A stretch of 64,000 nt of DNA. Origin: Gnetum montanum. Lineage: Eukaryota; Streptophyta; Gnetopsida; Gnetales; Gnetaceae. Within the stretch, counting starts at the first letter, position 1; every line of letters begins with the position of its first letter. The DNA is taken from contig MNCI01035213.1 in assembly GCA_015680685.1 (NCBI GenBank), positions 82,345-146,344 of the forward strand, written 5' to 3'. Made by a program: the position numbers and the translations under genes. A model generated the notes under the pieces. That model ran no database searches. It worked only from the letters and a program-made list of their open reading frames with translations, and had not been told where the DNA came from. Of the stretch, positions 23,401 through 34,709 are shown one piece after another.

Positions 23401-24480
23401 GACCTTAGCGAGCTATGGAGACTCCAAAAGGAAATGTTGGAGGTGGGTAAGGATCTATATGATGTCTACTAATACTAGAACCCTATGTTTATGCTAACCC
23501 AGCATAGTCCTTAGGTCTCCCTAGTGTAGTCATGGAAAAAAGGGAAAAAGTAACACCATTAACTACAATTGGCCATGCCTCAAGCTTGTTGAAGTCTCAA
23601 ACTATTGGGAAAATGGTATGTCAATTCAAGGTAAAATAAGGATTGAATGGACTAGGAGAGTTACTTGGGGCATCACAAGGTAAGATGTGATGTTGGACTA
23701 CATTGGATAGTAGCTAAGACTATGTCTGCCTAGCATAGTCCTTCACTTCTCTAAGAATAGTCAATGAGGAAGCTTAATTCTTGTCATACTAAGAGTGCCT
23801 TTGATCATGCTTTGGTACTATCTGTATCTTTGGTAAGGTTTGGTGGGGTTAGATGGTCAACTTGGAGGCCTCTATAGGTTGGATGGGTTGTTGGAAGTCC
23901 ATTCCATTATGGACTATGCTGGCAATAGTTGGGACTACGTTGTCCTAACGTAGCCATTGGTCTTCTTTTAGTGTAGTCTTGGTGTCTTATCTAAATACTA
24001 TCATACTTGGTTGTATTCTTGGATTGTAGGGTGTATAAGTTAGGGTTTAGGTGGGTTTCATGAAAGTGGTAGTTTTCTATGGCTTCTTGGGATGTTATCC
24101 CAAGCGTATTCTAACTAGGAAACAACTACTCCTAGCATAGTCATGGCTTTTCTCCATTCTTGGAGCATCTAGTGTGTGGTCTAATCAAAATTGGTAAGTT
24201 TTCAATGCCACAAGCTACATAACCTTGCATAGTTCCTAGCTTCTAATGTTTTGCACCTAAGTGAAGTGGAGTTCCAAAAGAAAACCAAGATTTCCACTTG
24301 GGAACTTAGGTTTATCATTGATTTAAATTGGAACACCTAGAAAAATTGATGTTATTTGTTCCACTTCTTACCTCTACACTCTAATCTAAGAGCCCAATTA
24401 CCATTGCCACTCCTTACTAAATACTACCAACATAGTAGCAACTAGTAGTGGACTACTGTCAGTGTAGTCCATCCATTAGT
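20440..24480. repeat. ~190 bp degenerate tandem array with conserved dyad GGACTAYRYT...TAGTCC
   Basis: About twenty units. Each contains GGGACTACACTAGCCCAAC followed by ATAGTCC, an imperfect dyad with arms GGACTAYRYT and ARYRTAGTCC, and about 20-30 bases later a second half-site such as CTCAGCATAGTCC. Motif starts read by eye: 20446, 20638, 20831, 21026, 21227, 21389, 21568, 21763, 21948, 22138, 22330, 22524, 22713, 22905, 23099, 23286, 23480, 23710, 23935, 24450; most steps are 185-196. The ~140 bases between motifs are much less alike, with a weaker GTTTTAGGGTTGACT-like word. The array ends directly before the plus-strand gene at 24552, so it occupies that gene's upstream region. Related words occur in the LTRs of element B. 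Confidence 0.85.
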
Positions 24481-24551
24481 GTTTTACTGTAGTATAGTTG
24501 CTCCAAAAAAACAAATATTTTCTATGTTTTCCACTCTTTTATTCTACCATC

Positions 24552-27500
24552 ATGGTGAAGAAAATGGATCATGTGAAGAATCCTCAATTGGAGGAAGTGG
24601 ATTCCAATGTTGAAAGCCTAGAACGTTTGCCCCATCCAAGGATTGGAAAGAGTTCTATCATCGTCTTTCCTAGGTACACCATTCTCACCAACTTTTTATT
24701 CTTTTCCATGTCTTCCATTTTTTGGTTTTCTATTTTATTATTCGAATTTGCACTTGTATGCTTGTTATTTCTTTATTCCATGTAAATCCTACCTCATATT
24801 TTGGCCATCTCTACATAGATGTAAGGTTATTCAGTTATTTTGACCTTGGCAAGTTTAGTTTGGAAAATATGTTTGCTTTTGGGTGCTTTTTCCAAAAAAG
24901 AAAAAAAGCTAGTAGTATGCTCATTTCTATAAGATCTAGGTTTTAAATTTTGGTAAATTTATATTTCTAAAAAATCCTGCCTATTATTTTAAGGTTTTTT
25001 TAAGGTTTAAGTTGGTTTGACCATTTTTTCTATAATCGATGACTAGATTGAGTTAAGTTTTACTAGTTTTGGGTTTTGGAATGCTTTTGTGATGAAAAAA
25101 AGCAAGTAATGTTGTATATTTTTTGTTAAGAAAATGGTTGGATGTTTGCAAAAAAATAAGATTATGGATTTTTAGATCTATTTAAATATTTCCAATGCTT
25201 ATGGTCCCATTCAATTTTTAGTTATAATGAAGAAGTTATGGCCATTTGAGTTGGGTTTTGTAATTAGGTTTCTTTTTTGTTTTTCAGATTTCATGAAAGT
25301 TCATGAATTGTTTCTAAACCAATGAAAAGGATTTTGAATTTTCTATGGATATGGACATGTAGAGCTTGATTTAAGCTTTTGAATGATGTGGAAGCACTCC
25401 ATTTGAAGCTAAAATGTATTTTTTGGAAATTTTTTTGCCAACCCTACATGAAAGGGAGTTCATGTTGATGGCTATAATCAAGTCACCCTAGATTTTTTTT
25501 CTAAAAAAATGGTTAGGATGTTTAATGATTTTCTAGTATAAGGTCGTATTTCAAGGTTTTACAACTCCAAAAACTATGAAATCATTGAATTATGTTAAGT
25601 GGTTAATTAGGTATGGTCATTTCCATTTGGTCATGCAAAATCATGGTTACAAGGCCATTATGCATTTACCCCTCTAAAGATGGGCAACGTTGAGATTGTA
25701 AATAAAAAATATGTTTTGCAATGTCCCATGATCTTGGGAATAGTTGAGATGTTAAGAATGGGCTAGAAGTGATCTGATTCAAAGTAAAAAAATTTTCATA
25801 TTTTTTAAAATCCATTTCCTATGGTCCTTTTGGTGCTAATTGTGAAATTCTAGTTGAATCCTAGTTACAAACTTAAGTTTTATGTTGGATTTTTATCTAA
25901 GTGTTATATTCTATGTTTAAGAGTTATAAGACTTTGGTTTTAAGTTTGTATGATTATAATTTGTTATGGTTGGATGTTACAAGACCTTCTTGAAGCCCAT
26001 ATTGGTGGTAATAGAGATGGTGGGGCTCTTATGTTGTTTTCACCTCCCTAAGCCAAACTCCCTAGTTCCAGATATGGAATGGGATCACAATAGGATACGG
26101 TTTAGGCTATGGGCTAAAGACTTGCTTACATACCACCTACAGAACTTTAGTGTGATGGTTTGGTTATACTTGAAGACTAAGGCTACAACAGTGATCATAG
26201 AGACCATCCTACTTAGCTCTTCTAGCTTGATCAAAAAGTTCCTAATGGATGAACCTGAAGCTTGCATGTAGAGAGTGAAAAATGATCACACTACTACTAT
26301 GGATTCTCGTAAATTGTCAACAATTTGAGAGATGCCCGAATTTAGTCAGTATAATAGAGACAACACTTTAATTGTTGGCCAACATGCACATACATTGTAT
26401 CAAAACCCTCTAGGCATCATTTATAGCATAGAGGGGCAAGTAAGGTTTTCTTTAGTTTACAGTTATTTTCTATAGTTGTAACCTTAAGTTATGACATTTT
26501 TGTTGTTTCACTTGCTTACAAGTTCAATATGGATGAGTGGGGCTTAATTAGAGTTAACAACCTCTTGCTGCTAATCAACATAGCTTTGGAGGTGTTCACC
26601 AAAAGCCCAAATGTGAGGGTGGTAGTGTTGGAATAGTTGGAAGGTGATCTCAAACCTAGCATCAAATGCTATCCTAAGGCTTATATGAGATGCCTAGGGA
26701 ATGGATTGATGGATAGCTAGTGAAGCAACCCATCTCTCAATAACCTAGACATAAGCCCATCCCCTAGAGTTCCTAAGATGCCTGCATCCACTAGGTGAAG
26801 TGAGTGTTTTTTACTTTGTTGTTTTTAAGCTACTCATATGCTACTATTTTTCTACTTACTTTGGTTTCAGTTGTTTAAGTAGTTATATTTTTTTTAATTA
26901 GTTATATTTTCATTGTAACTTACCTTACATGAAGTGCCTACACTAAGACTAACAAGCTATTCCTTTTGTAATGTTATAGAGGCTGCTCCATTAGCTACAG
27001 TTATGATCCTCACTTTAGGACATGCTTAGTAGACCCTGATTGTCAAGTTTAGTGAGGTGGAATCCTCATAGAACTAGCTGTCAAACCATGTTCCTAAAGC
27101 TATACATGCAAGTTATGTAGGAAAGCCTATTTGACCTCTTCATGGCCACAAGCTCGATCATTCCTACTGTAGAGATGTTAAACATCATTAACTCCTTTAG
27201 CCAAGGAGTTAGGAAGTTAATTACCTAGGTTCATGGTGTGATCACTATTTTGGATGTTAGTGCATCCACCTTCAATGACCTCTTTGGCATTTCAAACGAT
27301 GGCATGACAATTATCACCAAAGTAGTTAGAGAGGTGAATCACTAGGAGGAAGTAGAAAAGTGGCTAAACACTTATTATGGTGCTAAGGAATACTCTCTAA
27401 AGCAAATCAAGTCATCATTAGTTAGAGAAATGTATCCCTTGTTCCGATCCTAGGCATTTCCTAAACTATTATCATAAGGGAATATCTTAGATGTGGAGCA

Positions 27501-29762
27501 AGCTTGGACCATGAAGTAGGTTCTCACTAAGGATGCTTGATTCAACTGGGCTGCACACCTAGCTTCTAGGATATAGTGGGAGATCCAAAAGCTTTGTAAC
27601 AAGCTCACTATGAAGTGCCATGTGTACTTTGAACCTTTTGTTTCTTACTTATGGAGATTTGTGGAGTCCCTAATGGTGAGGAAGGGTGGATGATGGGTTA
27701 TCCAAGATCCATCCCAACTTACAAAACCTTGGGTGAAGCTCTTGGCTCCAACCATATAGGCTTAGGACCTACCAAAAGCTATTGGTGAATTGTTGTTTAT
27801 CACTACCAAGGAGATTAGTGGTAGGCATTTTGTATCCCTTGATAGCATAGGGGTGGAGCCTCTCATAGTATCATCTAGCATTAAGAAGGCTTGGAAGCTA
27901 TGCAAAGAGGCTAAGGGAACAACTAGGATCAAGCTTAAGAGGCCTTTGGCAAATGAACCAAGACTAGTCATCAAGGAGATTATGAAGCCTAGGTTGATCA
28001 TTAAACATAGAGATGTATGCCACAAAGTTTGAGGTATGTCATATCTTGGTTTATTATTTCCTTAATCTATTTGAAGTCATGGTTTTAAGTTATTTACATG
28101 TTTTTCTTTTAGACAAAGTGTGCTAAGTTGTTCTATGTTCTTATGATTAATGTTCTTGTAGATAAGAAACAAGAAAAATAAGCTAGGACTATAGTAGTAA
28201 CAACTGATACAAAGCAAAGGTGTTAGGATGAGGAAGAACTACAATGCTAGGAAGAGGAGATATTGAAGCATTACAAGGATGATGTGTTGTAGAACAATGA
28301 CTTACCTCCCATTCCTCCTATGGGCCACTTTCATGCCATGCTAGAGGATCCACAAATAAGTGAATCTTCTATTGCCATATCAAAGGACCTCGTAGGTATG
28401 TATGATCTTTGATTTTTAAATGTTATACATGTTATCCTTTGTTGATTCATGTCTACCTTTGGCTATGGTTTTTGATTGCTTACTACACTTATTGTAGCCC
28501 AAGAGCCACAAGCAAAAGCTTCCACTTCTACCTTTCACATGTAACCATGGGTGGAAACCCCAAATAAACTTGAATTTATGTGGGATGTAGCTAAAGATAT
28601 GATCAGTTGGTTGCTATAGATAGCTCCTAAGATTGGTAAGAACTTTAACTCATTTTTTCTTTATTATTTTTATATTTTTGGCCTCTTATTTAGTTTTCAT
28701 AATTATGTAGCTTTTGTTACTAACTAGTTTCAATTTTTTGACATTGTTTTATGTTATTTAGAGTGCCTAAACTAAGATGGAATCCTAACAAGATAATGAA
28801 AGTTGATGCACTGTCTCTCTTACCTTCTAGTTTATAGAATGTCCCACGTGGGCTATATGAGGGTGCCACTAGATGTGCACTCTCATGTGCTAAGTCCCTA
28901 TGGAAATACAAACCCTCCAATGAGGTCCTATGGGAACAAGTTATAGCATTAAAAAAGGAAAACAAAAAGTTGAAAGAGGAGGTAACAAACCTCAAGGATC
29001 ACAAATACTTCATAGAAGCCCAGGTGGGCAACAGAGACTCCTTACGCACTAGGAAGATAACTTGTGCTCATTATTAAAGTGCAGTCCAAGGCAAGGTTAC
29101 CCTTGTCAGACAAGTAGCAAAATAAAAGCTCCAAATTGATCTTACCAACCACAAGGTTAGTGAGTGGAACGATTACTGTGGTTGGGTCCTTGAGTGGGGT
29201 TGTACATAAAAGGATCACAAATGGATGTACAAAGTAGAATGGGATAATTACCTTAATAGGAAAAATGATGAGTCTACTGAGAAACAAAAGCTAGAACTAT
29301 TCATGATGGACATCAATGTGGATGAGATCTATAAAATATTTGCAAAGCATGTGGTTGTAGATAACTCCCCTATTCATTAGATCACTATTACATCAAGGGA
29401 AACATCCACCACCACATTCTTGCACAAGCCCCCTACATAGAATGACATTGATAGGACTAATATCCTATCAAGTTTTGATCTTGGGGACATGGACTGGGCC
29501 AACATTTCTGAAGACCAAATCCTCCACCATTTAGAGGTTGGTCTTCAGAACTTTCCCAAAGAACATGTGACTTTAAAACCATCTCAAGTTTGCTTGTCTT
29601 ACGTTTTGATTATTTATTTTGTTTATGTTGTTTATTTTATCTTGATGTGTGTTGGTTACTAATTAGCTTTGTATTGTTATGTTTTAGGCACCTATAAAAG
29701 TCAACAGTCCCAACAGTGAGGGTGAAGATGACACTACACCTCCTCAACCATATGCTCCTTAG
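24552..29762 (+). pseudogene. Multi-exon gene of unknown function, antisense inside element B
   Basis: Exon-like blocks with GT-AG borders: 24552-24673 (MVKKMDHVKNPQLEE..., donor GTACAC); about 25985-26436; about 26536-26795; 26980-28033 (FNWAAHLASRIQWEIQKLC, YFEPFVSYLWRFVESLM, donor GTATGT); 28162-28395; 28498-28635; 28764-about 29590; 29688-29762 (APIKVNSPNSEGEDDTTPPQ, stop TAG). Phases match across several junctions: exon 5 ends GTA-G and exon 6 starts CC; exon 6 ends ATT-G and exon 7 starts TG. Exon 7 holds a coiled coil (IALKKENKKLKEEVTNLKD). Nearly all in-frame stops are Gln codons changed to TAG/TAA. No domain recognised; the layout (globular part, then coiled coil, acidic Pro-rich tail) recalls plant transposon accessory proteins or a host gene. 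Transcription would run against element B. Confidence 0.65.
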
Positions 29763-30599
29763 TTCCCTCAATTGCTTTTTAGTTTCAGTTGTTTTGATTT
29801 CAAGTTGATGATGATGTATGGCTAGTGTTAGCCAAAACACTTTATTTTTTTGGATGATTTATTTGGCTATGTATGTGATATTATGAATATTTTACTTTAG
29901 TTTAAATTTTAAATTTTGAATTTGATTATGATGTTATAGCATTATGATTTTTTCTATGTTATTGTTCTATGTCATAATCTATCTTTTGGCTACATTGGCT
30001 AGACTTGGTTGTCACATGATAGAAGGTTAAAAAAATTATGAAATAAAGTTATAAACTAAAATGAAAATGGGTTATAAGGTTATTTGCTAGTTTAAGGTCA
30101 TGGTGGACCATATGGTATTTTCCAATTTAAGGCCATGGAAAGCCATACAATGTTTTCCAGTTTAAGGCCATGGTGGGCTATAGTGATATAAAAAAAATAC
30201 ATATTTTTGGATATTTCATGTTTTATAAATTTTATGGACTTTTGAATTTTAAAATTGTTATGCATTTTTGTCTTTTTTGAACAAACAAGAAATAAGCTTC
30301 AATAGTAAAAGAAAAAAACTAAACTCTAAGCTATAGGAAAATAAAGAAATCAATGTAAAGGAAAATAAGGTCATAAATACAAAGGTAAATAAAGTAGAAA
30401 CTAGGCTATGAGGCTATAAGTACATATAGATAGAGTGTTGTAAGCACATAGGGTGTGAGAAGGATTAGGAGCATATATCACATTTGCAAGTGTTTCCTAA
30501 TATTCAAGAGATTGGAAAAGGTATATGATCTACTTTGCATCATTTTATATTCTTCATCTTCTTCACTAACAATGTTGAAGGGGAGCTCTCCCCATGACA
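29763..30599 (-). other. Element B spacer with GGCC subrepeats at 30060-30190
   Basis: AT-rich. 30060-30190 has three units of AAGGCCATGGTGGACCATA-like sequence, placed just after the protease as in element A. Nothing else supported. Confidence 0.55.
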
Positions 30600-31560
30600 C
30601 ATCGATGGGCTCATCATCGTTCATTTTGACCTCTTCAGCTTCACCAACCTTTTTAAATTTATGGCCAATGGTATACTTTTCTTCCTAAAGCTCCACTTCA
30701 AGCCTTGCTCTATATCGATGTTGTTAATAGCTAAGGAAATTGTGCTCTCACTGTGAATAATGATTTCACCTCCCTCATAAGCTAGGTGGATTTCTTGGTA
30801 AATAGATGAAGACACAACCCACAATTGGGCCAGCCAAGGTCTTCCCAGGATGAGGTTGAATCTTGGTGCCTCCTCTACCACCAAGAAATTTTCCATTATA
30901 GGGAATTGCTTCCCTGCCACAAAATCTAAAGAAATGGAACCTTTGACTACAACCTATGATTCATTAAAGGATTTAAGAGTTGAGGTCATGGTATGTTGCA
31001 TTTTTCTTGTTAGGCCCAAATGTTCAGTGATGTTATAGGATATGACATTGGTCACTGCCCCATCATCTACGCACACCCTATGTACTTTATATTATCCAAC
31101 CCATATGGTTATAAAGAGAGGTGCCTTGGTTACTTCGTTGTTTTGTTAGTTTGTCTTGACTTTGTTTTCATGAAACATTAGTGATGTTAACCTCGATTCC
31201 TTGGGTGAAGAGGGTACCATGACTACATGGATAGACTCTTCACTAGTAGGGATGTCCTCGCTAATAGGAATGGAGGTCAACATCTTAACCAATGCCTCAC
31301 GGTGGGCAATGAAATTCATGATCAAGTTATACAAGCTTAAGGTTGTGTTCTTTTCTTTGAGTGATTACCTAACCTATTCCATTGCATTGAGAAAATATTA
31401 ATTACTATTAGCTCAGTTGTTGTTTCTAACTTTCTCCATGCACCCAAAAATACAAACTTCATCCTTTGGTTGGTGTTGTGGCTTAGCCTCTCAATTTCCT
31501 TCTTCAAGTTTTAGGTCCTCTCGTGGTTTACTTGTTGAAATAGCTTAGGTTGTAGAAGTG
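30600..31560 (-). pseudogene. Element B gag C-terminus and aspartic protease
   Basis: Minus strand. 31560-31335: Lys-rich gag end (WKKAMLKAKKNIDKKTKLLK in one frame). 31334-31146: YNLIMNFIAHREALVKMLTS and following linker. Protease about 31130-30700: KAPLFITIWVG, active site CVDDGAVTNVISYNI, VKGSISLDFVAGKQFPIMEN, LILGRPWLAQLWVV. The active site is DDG as in element A. The capsid part of gag is absent: only about 300 bp separate this from the LTR, so most of gag has been deleted. 31561-31847 shows nothing clear beyond leader sequence. Confidence 0.8.
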
Positions 31561-31847
31561 ATAGGAAAAAATGAAATGGGAGTGAGCTTTAGCAAGCCCA
31601 CTTCCTTTAATAATTTTGTTTTCTTATCAATGTTTTTCTTGGCTTTTAACATAGCCTTCTTCCATTGTTTGGTTGGGAATTTCTTATTATCCCTAGTCGG
31701 TTGCAAGAAGAAGATGTTGCATTGGCCACCAAGGGGGATTTTTCTATGGTTGGGGAAAGTTGTGTTGTAGTGGGCTAGGACATCCTATTGAAAAAATGAT
31801 CCTTAGGAGAAATTTTGGATTTGCAAGACAAGTCATGCAGTCTTGGT

Positions 31848-33450
31848 TGTTGGAATAGAAAACCAAAAGATCCGAGTGCTGGAACAATTTTAACCTTGAA
31901 TCCCAAGGACCTCCAAAAAATAGAATTCAAGGTACCCTAGATTGTCTTGCAATCACCCAAGGACTTATAGAACATAAAAAGAAATGGTTTTAACGTGATC
32001 AAAAACTTAGATAGAAATGGCCTACTAAAAATGGAAACATAAATGGAATTGTAGTTACAAAAAATTACTGTAGAAACATAAACAAAAATTAAAACTTGCA
32101 CAACATGAATAGCCAAATTTATAAAGAATATAAAAGAATTGGATTCATGAAGTACAAGTTCATGTCAAGGGCACAAAAAGTTGCTTGTTGAAGCTTGAAG
32201 TCCATTGGAAGGAGTTTCCTCCATGATCTAGTTTCTTCCTAGTTTCGAGCTACTATAACTTTTCATCAGTTTTCACCAAATTTGCAACATGGGAATGGGA
32301 CTGGGTTTACACTTTTAGTGCAAAGGTACTTATGTGAGGTTTTCTATGCCTAATGTAGTGCTAGTTTATGCTACTAAAAGTGTAGTTTGGTTGCAAATAG
32401 GTTTGATGGATGCTACTATGAAGATTGAAAATGCCAAATTTCTGGAATTTTTGTATAGGATGCAAATGTCCAGATTTTGGAACCTAAAAATGAAATTGTT
32501 GTTGGATATTTATAGGATTAGGGTTACCATTTTTGGGACTATCATCAATTGTCATTGATTGCTAATATATTGGCATTAATTGTGGATTACAATGGTCATC
32601 TACTATCAACATAGTTAGTCATCTACTATCAGTGTAGTTTCCATTTGTGGTACGTCTAGAATGGAATACACTCACAAAACCCATCCATTTACCAAAAATA
32701 GTGAATGAACTTTTGTGACTACACTAGTAGTGCTTTGGCTATGTTGGAAGTGGTCAACAGTCATCTACTATCAGCATAGTTGCCATTTATGGTAAGTCTA
32801 GAATGGGCTATAGCCACAAACCCCATCCATTTACTACAAATAGTAAATGGACTTTTTTGTGTACACTGATACCATTCCTACTACACTGGAATTGATGGAC
32901 TACACTGAGGTTGACAAAAAAATGGCAAAAGTGGTGGAAAATGTGAAAAAAGTTGAAAACTGTGAAAATGGTGGAATCCATTGGAAAGTGTCATGCCTGG
33001 TAAAGAATGTTGTCTACACTGGCCATTGCTAACTTGGAGTAACTACACTAGCTATTGTTGAAAAAATAATAATTCCAAAAATCCCAACATTGCACTTTCA
33101 TTGGATCTTGGTGCTAACTACATTGGCTACTATGACTGCTGAAAGTGTAGTTGCTATGACTACCAAAAATGGCTCCAATGTAGTTGGGGATATATCCCTA
33201 CAAAAACCCATAAAAATGTCATTTTTAGTCATTCCAAAGGAGCTTTCAACCTTCCCAAGCCCAAATATGGACATGGGATATCTTTTCTACTTGGGAAACA
33301 AGGAAATAACAACTTTTGATGCATTTTTTGGTCTCAAAAAGTTGAAGTATGCAAGATTGTAGCACAGGAACTACATATCTCATATTTTCAATGAATCCTT
33401 GCCCCAAGTTGGGAAATAAATTTTGCAACATGAAATTTGGTGATGTTTCA
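31848..33450 (-). repeat. Element B 5' LTR
   Basis: Direct copy of 13714-15353. Read on the minus strand: start TGAAACATCACC (33450), an upstream region at 33180-32590 with many ACTACACTAG / CAGCATAGT words and a ~150 bp tandem duplication (CATCTACTATCAGTGTAG near 32612 and CATCTACTATCAGCATAG near 32762), TATA box TATAAATA at 32514-32507, and end near TTCTATTCCAACA. Open frames inside it are not genes. Confidence 0.85.
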
Positions 33451-34690
33451 TTCTTCACCTTCATGGTTTATGTATCTTTGTCCTTGGCTATATTGTGAAG
33501 TGGCATTCTTATTACTTGTATTCTCATTCTCCATAGTTGAACCATTGGATATCTTATGAGTTGCTACTTTGACCCTTGCCTCTCTTGCCATGGTCCTTCT
33601 TCGCTTTGTCCTTCTCACCATCTCTTTTTGTCTTCTTGTCATGGCTTCCATCCTTATCTTCATATTTTAACTTGGATTTATTTTAGATTTGGATCTCTTC
33701 TTCTTCCCCTTGGAAGTTTCTTTGCTCCTATTTCTAAATCCACTTAATTTCTTCTCAACATTAAGTGAAAAATCATAAGCCTCATTAAGATTTTGTGGTG
33801 CAAAAAAGAGATAACTCTTGTTGATACACCATTTTGAGACCTCTTAAAAAGATTGAAGCCTATTCGTACTTCTTCCAGTTTAGCTTAGCTTGACAGAATA
33901 GATCATAAAATTCAATGTAGAATTCTTTAACATCCTTGTCACATTACCTTGGGAATTTTAACTTCATGATAGTATCTTTTCTCTAATGAGACTTTGTAAA
34001 TTTTCTTTTCAATCTATATTTCATTAAATCCCAATCTCTAATGGGTTGATTATTTCATCTTTCAAAACCTTAGGACTCCTTTTTCCATCAAGTAGAAGTT
34101 ATGTCCTCTAATTTAGATTTAGTAACAAGTACCCTAAATTTATTTGGTACCTCTTCTAGCTTAAAATACTTTTCAAGTGTCTTCATTCAAATTTCAAAAG
34201 CATTGGTACCATCTACACCATTGAAAGTCATCAACTCTACATATAGAAGTATTGTAGCATTTTTGAATGCTCTAGCAAGTCTTGCCTTATTGTCCTCATC
34301 AAGATTTCTTGGAGAAGAAGTATTTACAATAGTTGGAGCCCTTAGAATTTCATCTAATGAATAGGATTTTTCCCATTTGAATCCTTGATTGATGAGTTCC
34401 TACACTCCCATAGCTGGATTATCAATCATCTTGATTCATTCCATCTCCACCTAGTTGTGAAACTTCTTAATCTAAACACACATGCTCTTAATCTTTGCAT
34501 GTTGAAATATGGCTAAGGATGGTATTTCTACCTATATCTATGCTAATTTTATCTAACCAAGAAACCATCATCTAGAATGCAAACTTCATGCTCTCCATGT
34601 TTCTATTTAGATATTATACCTATTTCTTCTTAGGTGTCATCTAGAGTTAACAAAATCCTCAACCAAGTTCAAGTAACAAGAAACACAAAA
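33451..34690 (-). pseudogene. Element C gag
   Basis: Minus-strand chromovirus-type gag. Capsid core around 34060-33860: MKYRLKRKFTKSH, then DVKEFYIEFYDLFCQAKLNW and MVYQQELSLFCTT. Toward the 3' end a basic region (KKLSGFRNRSKETSKGKKKR; TRRQKEMVRRTKRRRTMARE) and an end near GQRYINHEGEE at 33451, where element B interrupts. Many stops and frame changes. The zinc knuckle is not seen and was probably lost at or near the insertion. Confidence 0.7.
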
Positions 34691-34709
34691 CTCCAAGCTT
34701 TGATACCAA
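34691..34709 (-). other. Element C primer-binding site, initiator Met-tRNA type
   Basis: Minus strand TTGGTATCAAAGCTTGGAG; the common plant site is TGGTATCAGAGCC. It lies between the LTR end and gag, as expected. Confidence 0.8.

Larger units (their letters stand above)
13714..33450 (-). mobile_element. Element B: ~19.7 kb Tat/Ogre-like element with antisense cargo gene
   Basis: Direct LTRs 13714-15353 and 31848-33450, purine tract inside the left one, gag end and protease next to the right one, and RT-RNase H-archaeal-type RNase H-integrase near the left one, all on the minus strand. Dual RNase H and great length are marks of the Tat lineage, where Ogre elements have an intron between protease and RT. 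Here protease and RT are about 10.7 kb apart, and the gap holds a repeat array and a plus-strand multi-exon gene. Most of gag is missing. Target-site duplication is not clean (ATTTCT at 13712-13717 against ATTCT at 33450-33454). Inserted between gag and protease of element C. Confidence 0.85.

Noticed and set aside
20440-24480. CRISPR-like array
   Set aside because: Plant context, unit length ~190 bp with degenerate repeats and no uniform spacers; it is a tandem array.
13712-33455. Clean target-site duplication for element B
   Set aside because: ATTTCT and ATTCT are similar but do not align without a gap, and the LTR end is uncertain by 3 bases; B is instead placed by the split of C gag and protease.
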